Assembly: GCA_004556055.1 (NCBI GenBank)
Contig: SFIW01000040.1
Span: forward strand, 1 to 20,404
Reading direction: 5' to 3'
Origin: Planctomycetaceae bacterium
GTDB lineage: Bacteria > Planctomycetota > Planctomycetia > Pirellulales > Thermoguttaceae
Length of the DNA: 20,404 nt
Positions 15,087-20,404 of this stretch are shown piece by piece (position 1 is the first letter of the stretch; the number at the start of each line of letters is the position of its first letter). The notes beneath the pieces are model-generated. The model had not been told where the DNA came from, searched no databases, and was given only the letters and a program-made list of their open reading frames with translations. The translations under genes were made by a program, and so were the position numbers.

Positions 15087-16394
15087 ATGAAACTTTCGAT
15101 GGTATCCCTCTGTGCCGCCGTCGTCATGAGCGGTCTTTTTGTCGGCCAAGCGACCCAAGCTGACGAAACAGCTCAATGCCCTGCGAAATGCGCCGCGATG
15201 GGGCCGGAATCGGCTCGTCCTCTCTTTGGTGAAAATTTGGAAGAAGGGGATTTCCCGGAAGGCGTTTGGTATTTCAACGATCAGAAAGAACTTTGCGCCA
15301 ATAAAGACGCCGTCATTTGGACGAAACAAAAGTATTCCGCGTTTGTGTGTTCTTTCGAATTCAATCTTTCTGAACACACGAACGGCGGTTTCTTGATTCA
15401 GTCTTCCGATAAGGAGAACTGGATTCCGAACACGATCGAAATTCAACTTCTCGACGACTTCGGAAATACTCCCGATTATCACTCCTGCGGTTCTTTCTAC
15501 GGTTTCCAGGCGCCTACCAAGAACGTCACGAAGAAACCGGGCGAATGGAATAAGATGGTCGTTATCGGTAAAGGTCGCAAGATCACCGTCATCCTCAACG
15601 GCGAAAAGATCAACGAAATTGACACCGCCGAATGGACGGACGCAAAGAAAAGCCCTGCCGGAACCGACATTGAAGGCAAATTCCAAGGCCGTTCTCTCTC
15701 GACCTTCGAACCCTACGGATACATCGGATTCCAGGGACTCCATGGCAATTCCCCGATGCGTATTCGCAATGCGGTAATCTCCCCGATTAAGAACGCCGAC
15801 ACGACGAAAGAAGGTTGGAAGTCTCTCTTTGGCGATAAGCTCGAAGACGCCGAATATGATTCCTCCGTTTGGACGTTGAACGACGACGGCGTTCTGAGCG
15901 CGAATAAAGACTCCGTCATCTGGGCGAAGGGCAAGTATGAAAACTTCGTTCTCGACCTCGAATTCAAGACGACCGAAAAAGCGAACTCCGGTATCATTAT
16001 CCAGGCGACTGAAAAAGAGAACTGGATTCCTAACTCTTTCGAAGTTCAGGTCTTCGACTCCTTTGGACGCGACGTCGACATGAGCGATTGCGGCGCGATC
16101 TATGGCCGTTGCGCTCCTGAATTCAACGTTATCAAAGCGCCGGGCGAATGGAATCACATGACCGTCGCGTCGATCAACAACGTCGTCGCCGTCGTCTTAA
16201 ACGATCAGCTCATCACCTACTGGGACAAGAGCAAGTGGACCAAGGCCGACGAGAATCCCGACGGATCCAAGCCCTATCCGTGGCTTATCAACAAGGCTCC
16301 GTGCGAGACTGAAAACGCCGGTTTCATCGGTATCCAAGGTCTTCATGGCAACGAGCCCGTCGTTTATCGCAATATCAAGATCCACACTCTCTGA
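15087..16394 (+). CDS. secreted tandem DUF1080 (3-keto-disaccharide hydrolase-like) protein
   Basis: The 435-residue protein has a signal peptide (MKLSMVSLCAAVVMSGLFVG, then QATQA before DETAQ). Two copies of the DUF1080 domain (concanavalin/LamG-like fold, now named 3-keto-disaccharide hydrolase) follow at about 40-236 and 243-435. The copies share KENWIPN, a [DS]FG turn, a CG-x-[FI]YG block, PGEWN and G[FI]QGLHGN. This indicates an internal duplication. Some family members hydrolyse 3-keto-glycosides, and the family is greatly expanded in Planctomycetota; the substrate here cannot be read from sequence. I chose ATG 15087 because AAAGGA lies about 7 bases upstream and the signal peptide starts there. 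An in-frame ATG at 15021 falls within the leader hairpin and lacks a binding site. Codon use is strongly biased (AAG, GAC, AAC, TTC frequent), suggesting high expression. Confidence 0.9.
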   Translation: MKLSMVSLCAAVVMSGLFVGQATQADETAQCPAKCAAMGPESARPLFGENLEEGDFPEGVWYFNDQKELCANKDAVIWTKQKYSAFVCSFEFNLSEHTNGGFLIQSSDKENWIPNTIEIQLLDDFGNTPDYHSCGSFYGFQAPTKNVTKKPGEWNKMVVIGKGRKITVILNGEKINEIDTAEWTDAKKSPAGTDIEGKFQGRSLSTFEPYGYIGFQGLHGNSPMRIRNAVISPIKNADTTKEGWKSLFGDKLEDAEYDSSVWTLNDDGVLSANKDSVIWAKGKYENFVLDLEFKTTEKANSGIIIQATEKENWIPNSFEVQVFDSFGRDVDMSDCGAIYGRCAPEFNVIKAPGEWNHMTVASINNVVAVVLNDQLITYWDKSKWTKADENPDGSKPYPWLINKAPCETENAGFIGIQGLHGNEPVVYRNIKIHTL

Positions 16395-16550
16395 TTGAAT
16401 GAATCGAAGCGCGACGAACTGTCGACGACTTCTTGTTTCGTAATTAACGGCGACAGTTAAATAAACGCGGCAGTTTATTAAAAATGTTTGTTTTATAGCG
16501 TTTTTTTTAATGAATTCCCGCGTTTTTTACTCTTTTTGTATTCTATACCC

Positions 16551-16579
16551 TTGCGAAAAAATGCTTTTAGGGGTAGGAT
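16551..16579 (+). promoter_or_regulatory. probable promoter of the small lipoprotein gene
   Basis: TTGCGA (16551-16556) and TAGGAT (16574-16579) are separated by 17 bases, each matching consensus at 4 of 6 positions. The leader of about 70 bases carries the stem ACGCCG (16599-16604) / CGGCGT (16616-16621). Confidence 0.4.
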
Positions 16580-16658
16580 TATCGCAGACATGTGGCGTAC
16601 GCCGAGCCGTATCTACGGCGTTTCACGTCTTGTTTCAACACATTTAAAGGAAGTTACA

Positions 16659-16895
16659 ATGAAAAAGTTCTTTGCTCTGACTCTCGCGCTTGTTTGCGCC
16701 GCTGGTCTTTCCCTTGGTTGCAAGCCCGCTTCTACCGACGCTCCCGCCGCTCCCGAAGCTGACGCTACCGCTACTGAAGCTCCCGCCGCCTACGCCGCCG
16801 CTCCCGCCGCTGCTGAAGCTCCTGCCGCCGACGCCGCCGCTCCCGCCGCTGCTGAAGCTCCTGCCGCCGACGCTGTTGAAGTTCCCGCTGAATGA
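16659..16895 (+). CDS. small Ala/Pro/Glu-rich lipoprotein
   Basis: The product is 78 residues. The N-terminus MKKFFALTLALVCAAGLSLG then Cys is a clear lipoprotein signal with lipobox LSLGC. The mature part is almost entirely Ala, Pro, Glu and Asp, with an exactly repeated block AAAPAAAEAPAAD (two copies, plus a degenerate one before). Such a chain should be unfolded and extended, like an anchored spacer. It has no enzymatic features. AAAGGA lies about 7 bases before ATG 16659; the frame extends upstream to 16488 without a binding site or sensible protein. It is flanked by a promoter and a bidirectional terminator, so it is its own unit. A role in the cell envelope is a guess. Confidence 0.8.
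   Translation: MKKFFALTLALVCAAGLSLGCKPASTDAPAAPEADATATEAPAAYAAAPAAAEAPAADAAAPAAAEAPAADAVEVPAE
16794..16871 (+). repeat. exact 39-bp tandem duplication in the small lipoprotein gene
   Basis: Positions 16794-16832 and 16833-16871 are identical, base for base. Each encodes 13 residues and keeps the frame, which implies a recent duplication. Confidence 0.95.
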
Positions 16896-16958
16896 GTATC
16901 ATAACATACTTGTTAATGAGCTCGCTTTTAGCAGCGCGCTAAGTAGCGAATAAAATAT

Positions 16959-16992
16959 AAAGACGCGCCTCAAAGACGCGTCTTTCCCTTTT
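16959..16992. terminator. bidirectional terminator between convergent genes
   Basis: AAAGACGCG (16959-16967) pairs perfectly with CGCGTCTTT (16977-16985). T-rich tracts lie on each side (TTTCCCTTTTC on plus; the minus strand reads TTTATATTTTA). It ends the lipoprotein transcript and the convergent permease transcript. Confidence 0.7.
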
Positions 16993-17008
16993 CTTGGCTA
17001 TAAAATTG

Positions 17009-17926
17009 CTAACGTCGCAAAGTTAATTGAGCTTGCAAAAGTTTCTGAAGCGCAAGCGCCGCGACATAAAAGAGGGCGACTACAAGGATGATCGTAGGCC
17101 CAGTTGAGCAATTTAAAAGGTAGCTTAACCAAATTCCGAGCCATGAACCGACAAAACAGACGACGATTGATCCGATAATCGTCGAGCCTAGTCGTTTGGT
17201 GAAACGGCAAACTGCGGCGGCTGGAAGGGTGAGTAGCGCGACGATTAGCGCCATTCCTACGACGCGCATGAGAAGGACGACCGTCGCGGCGGTGAGGACT
17301 AGAAGAAGTCTATTCTGCGCGCGTACGTTGACGCCCCTTAACTCGGCGTATTCTTCGTCAAAACACACGGCTTCGAGTTTTTTAAAATTGAAGAGAATAA
17401 GCAGAAGAATAACGGCGCTGAGAATAAAAGTTAGATTGACGTCGAGAGAGGAAACGAGAAGGACGTCGCCAAAAAGGTATGTCGTCGCCGAAACGTATCC
17501 CTTAACTTGTTCGAGAAAAAGGAGTCCTGCTGCGGCTCCGATCGCCCAGATTGCTCCGAGAATGGTTTCTTCGCGTTCGTGAGCGTTACGTCGCACCCAG
17601 TCGACTAGTAGAGCGGCAAGGATGGAGAAAAGAAGAGCGGACAGAACTGGATCGATGAAACCGCTCCAGGTCCTGCATAGATTAAGCGCGTCTTTTTCGG
17701 TGGAAGCAAAGAGCGCGGCAATCCCCATGATTCCCAACGCGCCTGTTTCTACGCATTGCTTAAACCATAACCCGACGCCGACGCCGCCAAACGCGCTATG
17801 CGCGATCGATCCCGTTAAGTATCCAATGCGTCGCGCGACGACGAAAGAACCGATAACGCCAAAGGTCACGCTTGCGACGGCGGTGAGAATATAGGCGTTG
17901 CGTAAAATATCAAAATCAGGCGACAT
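17009..17926 (-). CDS. ABC-3 family metal permease (ZnuB/MntB-like)
   Basis: The 305-residue integral membrane protein has about eight hydrophobic segments. It matches the ABC-3 family that imports zinc, manganese or iron with a binding protein and an ATPase. Family features are YLTGSIAHSAFGGVGVG (the family's GDxxSH-type block, here with G-S-I-A-H), AELRGVNVRAQNRLLL and the run VVGMALIVALLTLPAAA. The metal cannot be told from the sequence. ATG 17926 has no Shine-Dalgarno; the gene begins about 35 bases after the strong GAPDH terminator, so it may be leaderless or use a promoter overlapping that terminator. No ZnuA or ZnuC partner is visible; the next gene downstream is convergent. The partners must be elsewhere, or this is an orphan. 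Confidence 0.88.
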   Translation of the reverse strand: MSPDFDILRNAYILTAVASVTFGVIGSFVVARRIGYLTGSIAHSAFGGVGVGLWFKQCVETGALGIMGIAALFASTEKDALNLCRTWSGFIDPVLSALLFSILAALLVDWVRRNAHEREETILGAIWAIGAAAGLLFLEQVKGYVSATTYLFGDVLLVSSLDVNLTFILSAVILLLILFNFKKLEAVCFDEEYAELRGVNVRAQNRLLLVLTAATVVLLMRVVGMALIVALLTLPAAAVCRFTKRLGSTIIGSIVVCFVGSWLGIWLSYLLNCSTGPTIILVVALFYVAALALQKLLQAQLTLRR

Positions 17927-17960
17927 GACGTTAAGAAGGTAAATATCAAGACTATTGATA

Positions 17961-18000
17961 AAAAAAGGGAGTCAACAGGCCTTTTAGGCAAGAGACTCCC
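17961..18000 (-). terminator. strong terminator of the GAPDH gene
   Basis: On the minus strand GGGAGTC and GACTCCC (plus 17994-18000 and 17967-17973) form a perfect 7-bp stem with an inner GCCT/AGGC stem, followed by a T run (plus A run 17961-17966). Confidence 0.85.
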
Positions 18001-18013
18001 AGCATGTCACGGG

Positions 18014-18049
18014 GTCTAAGAACTTAGACTCCTAGCGGCGCAAGGCCGC
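18014..18049 (-). other. two further inverted repeats in the GAPDH 3' region
   Basis: GTCTAAG (18014-18020) / CTTAGAC (18023-18029) is a near-perfect palindrome. GCGGC (18035-18039) / GCCGC (18045-18049) is a short GC stem. Together with the terminator they make three stems in a row after the gene. They may protect the mRNA 3' end. Confidence 0.4.
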
Positions 18050-18055
18050 GGCAAA

Positions 18056-19081
18056 TCACATGTTGCCCATGCGATAGATGAGGTCGGCGGCGCGGGTGCT
18101 GTAACCCTTTTCGTTGTCGTACCAAGAGAGGATCTTGACGAGGTTGTCGCCAATGACCATGGTCCATTCAGGAACGAAGATGGAGCTGTAGGTCTGACCG
18201 ACGACGTCGGCGAGGACGATCGGATCTTCGCAGTAATCGAGAATACCCTGGAAGCGTTCGGTCTGAGAGGCGGCCTTGACGGCGGCGTTGACGGCGTCAA
18301 CGGTGACGTTCTTTTCGGTGACGGCGACGAGGTCGACGATGGAGCCGGTCGGGGTCGGGACGCGGAGAGAGATACCGGTAAGCTTACCCTTGACGGAAGG
18401 AATGACGAGACCGACGGCCTTAGCGGCGCCCGTCGTGGTCGGGATGATGTTGACGCCAGCGGCGCGACCGCGATAGATGTTCTTGTAAGGCTTGTCGAGC
18501 GTGACTTGGTCGTTCGTGTAGGAGTGAACCGTGGTCATGAAGCCCTTGACGATACCGAAGTTGTCGTTGAGGACCTTAGCGACCGGCGCGAGGCAGTTGG
18601 TCGTGCAGGAAGCGTTGGAGACGAACTGCTTGTCGGCGGTGAGTTCTTCGTCGTTGACGCCGAGAACGATCGTGGTCGCGGGGCCGTCCTTCGTAGGAGC
18701 GGAGATGACGACCTTCTTCGCGCCAGCCTTGATGTGGCTGTCATAACCTTCTTTGTCTTCGGTGGCGGCGCCGGTGAAGAAACCGGTGCTTTCGAGGACG
18801 ATGTCAGCGCCGAGCTTACCCCACGGAATATTGGAGGGCTTCATCTCTTTGGTGACGGGGATCTTCTTGCCGTTGACGATCAAGTTTTCTTCGTCATAAT
18901 CGACGGTTCCTTCGAAGCGACCCTGAGAGGAGTCATACTTGAGAAGGATCGCGAGGGTCTTCGTGTCGGTCAAGTCGTTGATACCGACGACGTTGTACTT
19001 TTCAGGAGCCTTGGCCATCTGACGGAAGACGATACGACCGATACGACCGAAACCATTAATACCAACATTGACAATAGCCAC
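18056..19081 (-). CDS. gap: glyceraldehyde-3-phosphate dehydrogenase, type I, NAD-type
   Basis: GAPDH converts glyceraldehyde-3-phosphate and phosphate to 1,3-bisphosphoglycerate in glycolysis, in the cytosol as a tetramer. The 341-residue product has the NAD-binding GINGFGRIGR, Asp36 after the second strand (GINDLTD, as in NAD-using enzymes), the active-site SNASCTTNCLAP with catalytic C159, and H186 in TTVHSYTNDQ. It ends with WYDNEKGYSTR, as expected. The start is a GTG preceded by GAGGAG (plus 19089-19094) at 7 bases; starting there gives the usual N-terminus MAIVNVGINGFG. Codon use is strongly biased, consistent with high expression. The promoter is at 19241-19268, giving a leader of about 150 bases with a hairpin. 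No other glycolytic gene adjoins it. Confidence 0.97.
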   Translation of the reverse strand: MAIVNVGINGFGRIGRIVFRQMAKAPEKYNVVGINDLTDTKTLAILLKYDSSQGRFEGTVDYDEENLIVNGKKIPVTKEMKPSNIPWGKLGADIVLESTGFFTGAATEDKEGYDSHIKAGAKKVVISAPTKDGPATTIVLGVNDEELTADKQFVSNASCTTNCLAPVAKVLNDNFGIVKGFMTTVHSYTNDQVTLDKPYKNIYRGRAAGVNIIPTTTGAAKAVGLVIPSVKGKLTGISLRVPTPTGSIVDLVAVTEKNVTVDAVNAAVKAASQTERFQGILDYCEDPIVLADVVGQTYSSIFVPEWTMVIGDNLVKILSWYDNEKGYSTRAADLIYRMGNM

Positions 19082-19127
19082 TGTTATTCTCCTCTGGAGT
19101 CAATAAACTGTTAAGGAATACGCGTTT

Positions 19128-19154
19128 AACGCGCTATAGTATGGAGTGCGCGTT
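19128..19154 (-). promoter_or_regulatory. hairpin in the GAPDH leader
   Basis: AACGCGC (19128-19134) and GCGCGTT (19148-19154) form a perfect 7-bp stem with a 13-base loop, in the leader between the transcript start and the ribosome binding site. It could stabilise the mRNA. Confidence 0.4.
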
Positions 19155-19240
19155 CCTTTTCAGGAAGCGATCGACGACGGTAAACGAACGCGTCTGACGC
19201 CAATCTCTCGCCGCGCTAAATTCTCATTTATTTTGCCTTC

Positions 19241-19268
19241 ATTATAGACGCGCGACTTTGCTCGACAA
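19241..19268 (-). promoter_or_regulatory. promoter of the GAPDH gene
   Basis: On the minus strand TTGTCG (plus 19263-19268), a 16-base spacer and a perfect TATAAT (plus 19241-19246) form a good sigma-70-type promoter. The predicted start is near 19234. Confidence 0.65.
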
Positions 19269-19373
19269 GGCCTACCAGCCCGCGCGAGCTCCGGATTTTG
19301 GTTTTTTTTATTATTTTTAATATTACCCATACTCTCAAAAATGCGCGTCTTATCTAGCTTGTTGTCGCTTTTC

Positions 19374-20234
19374 TCACACTATTCGTATAGGATCGCTTTC
19401 TTTGGCGCTTGCTTTCACTATAAGCGAGGGAAATTCCTTTTTGAGACGTTCCGCCAGAATCACCATCGAAAAACGTTCCGTTGAATAATGTCCTGCTAAC
19501 ACCGCGCAAATATTGAGAGCGCGCGCCTCTAAACATGCGTGAAAACGCGCTTCCCCTAAAAGAATCGCGTCAGCTCCTCTACGCGCCGCTTCTCCGATGA
19601 AATCGTCCGCCGCGCCGCAACCGATCGCTACTGTCTTAATCAGACGGTCGTCGGGACCGACCGCAAGCGCGCCTTCGATTTGGAGCATGTCTTTAATTTG
19701 CGCAATGAACTCGGAAAACTTCTTAGGCTCCGAAAGACGACCGATACGCCCTGTCCCCAACTGGGCCTCTCCCGCCTTAATCGTTCCGGCAAGATATTCT
19801 TCCTCCTCGGGGTCGAGTCCCGCGAGCATATCGCGCGTCGCGGGAAGTTTCCCTTCGTAGAGCGGTTTAACGTCGACAAGGCAAAGTCCTTCCGCAAGCT
19901 GTCTATTCACGCCGAAGAATGCGGAATCGTGCGCCGTATGAGGACTGTAAACGGAGATTTGAGCCCCGACGAGTTTTAGAAGAAGCGTTCCGTCCGTCGT
20001 GTCCGTCGTCCATTTTTTCGCCGAATGAAATGGAAACGGATGATGGGAAACAATGCAGTCGACGCCCTCGGCGATCGCTTCGTCGACGACCGCTTTGTCG
20101 ATTGTAAGGCACGTCAAAATCTTGTCGACTTTTTTCTGGCGCGAACCTAGGAGAAGCCCGACGTTGTCCCAATCTTCCGCAAGAGTCGGAGGGCAGATTT
20201 TTTCCATAAAGTCGATGATGTTTTGAAGTTTCAT
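19374..20234 (-). CDS. NIF3/DUF34 family protein (dinuclear metal centre)
   Basis: The 286-residue protein belongs to the NIF3 (YbgI, DUF34) family, a hexameric metal-binding protein sometimes annotated as GTP cyclohydrolase I type 2; its true reaction is not established. Motifs: EDWDNVGLLLG (20-30), the metal-site pair in SHHPFPF (H64, H65), SPHTAHD (H99, D103), and GHYSTER (H249, E253) near the end, after GEARFHACLEA. All metal ligands expected for the family appear present. The length fits the short form, without the PII-like insert of longer homologues. ATG 20234 is preferred because AGGA lies about 9 bases upstream; the frame extends to a GTG at 20285. A divergent gene starts on the other side, at 20388. 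Confidence 0.93.
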   Translation of the reverse strand: MKLQNIIDFMEKICPPTLAEDWDNVGLLLGSRQKKVDKILTCLTIDKAVVDEAIAEGVDCIVSHHPFPFHSAKKWTTDTTDGTLLLKLVGAQISVYSPHTAHDSAFFGVNRQLAEGLCLVDVKPLYEGKLPATRDMLAGLDPEEEEYLAGTIKAGEAQLGTGRIGRLSEPKKFSEFIAQIKDMLQIEGALAVGPDDRLIKTVAIGCGAADDFIGEAARRGADAILLGEARFHACLEARALNICAVLAGHYSTERFSMVILAERLKKEFPSLIVKASAKESDPIRIV

Positions 20235-20285
20235 GTTTGTTTTCCTAAGTTGCGACAAAGAGAACGAGGGAGAAAGACCGTCCAC

Positions 20286-20313
20286 TTTACTGTTGATTGG
20301 TTACAAGTATAAT
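20286..20313 (+). promoter_or_regulatory. promoter candidate for the gene at the right edge
   Basis: TTTACT (20286-20291), a 16-base spacer and a perfect TATAAT (20308-20313) lie upstream of the partial gene. The leader then contains a GC block followed by eight T (about 20338-20353), resembling a weak terminator. Confidence 0.45.
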
Positions 20314-20387
20314 TGTTATATGTCGCGTTTCCAGTAGCGCGCGCCTTTTTTTTCAAATTCGACCCTTATTCGCAGGAGGTCGGCTCC

Positions 20388-20404
20388 ATGACGAGTCGAG
20401 AAGG
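20388..20404 (+). CDS. start of an unidentified gene, cut by the window end
   Basis: Only the first five codons (M-T-S-R-E) are visible. A consensus ribosome binding site AGGAGGT (20374-20380) lies 7 bases before the ATG, and a promoter candidate lies upstream, so a real gene start is likely. Nothing can be said of its product. Confidence 0.6.

Noticed and set aside
15060..16157. Long antisense reading frame (365 codons) across the DUF1080 gene
   Set aside because: It mirrors the strong codon bias of the sense gene, which removes stops on the other strand. The translation has no domain or sensible start.
16458..16482. AATAAAC/GTTTATT inverted repeat as terminator of the DUF1080 gene
   Set aside because: The stem is AT-rich and weak and is followed by A rather than a T run; no clear terminator of this gene could be identified.
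18506..19114. Plus-strand reading frame (202 codons) opposite GAPDH
   Set aside because: GAPDH is certain from its active site and NAD motifs; the antisense frame is a by-product of biased codons.
19269..19373. Possible terminator of the NIF3 gene in the AT-rich stretch before the GAPDH promoter
   Set aside because: I found no convincing stem followed by a T run on the minus strand; the stretch is only AT-rich.

Overview
The window looks like a chromosomal segment of a Planctomycetota bacterium. I infer this from a tandem DUF1080 (3-keto-disaccharide hydrolase-like) secreted protein, a type II secretion pseudopilin cluster whose proteins carry very long low-complexity inserts, a membrane protein with the SSKPPLLPT signature I associate with planctomycete GT-C-like proteins, and a MutY with the motif ILEANT. 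Base composition is moderate (about half GC by eye). A host-associated, gut-type member is plausible because the first protein has DUF6273-like and MBG-like regions typical of gut bacteria. No phage, insertion sequence, CRISPR array or integrase is visible.

Layout. Position 1 to 78 is a tRNA-Leu(GAG) cut at its 5' end, followed by a terminator. A 1182-residue secreted protein (289-3837) joins a DUF6273-like region, two MBG-like Ig modules and a DUF4886/SGNH hydrolase domain. A small Tat-type lipoprotein (4239-4535) follows. From 4804 to 11068 lies a pseudopilin operon: gspG, gspH-like, gspI-like, gspJ-like. It is followed 19 bases later by a multispanning GT-C-type membrane protein (11088-13025), then smpB and mutY. 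Next come the tandem DUF1080 protein (15087-16394) and a tiny Ala/Pro-rich lipoprotein (16659-16895). On the minus strand are an ABC-3 metal permease, glyceraldehyde-3-phosphate dehydrogenase and a NIF3 family protein. The window ends 17 bases into a plus-strand gene with a perfect ribosome binding site.

How the genes fit together. The four pseudopilins would be processed by a prepilin peptidase encoded elsewhere and assembled into the type II secretion pseudopilus, which pushes folded proteins across the outer membrane. The secreted proteins on either side could be cargo, but nothing in the sequence proves this. smpB and mutY are housekeeping genes for ribosome rescue and for repair of A:8-oxoG mispairs. 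GAPDH serves glycolysis.

The most striking feature is inside gspG. An in-frame block of 44 consecutive Xaa-(Gly/Asn/Asp)-(Met/Ala) triplets, 40 of them ending in Met, built on a 45-bp unit, interrupts the conserved pseudopilin core. A second 48-bp repeat block extends the C-terminus. The minor pseudopilins carry unrelated Ser/Gly/Asp-rich inserts that share a recurring short motif (L-x-G-S-L type), and GspJ has an Arg-rich, Lys-free tail. Together these suggest a structurally unusual, decorated pseudopilus.
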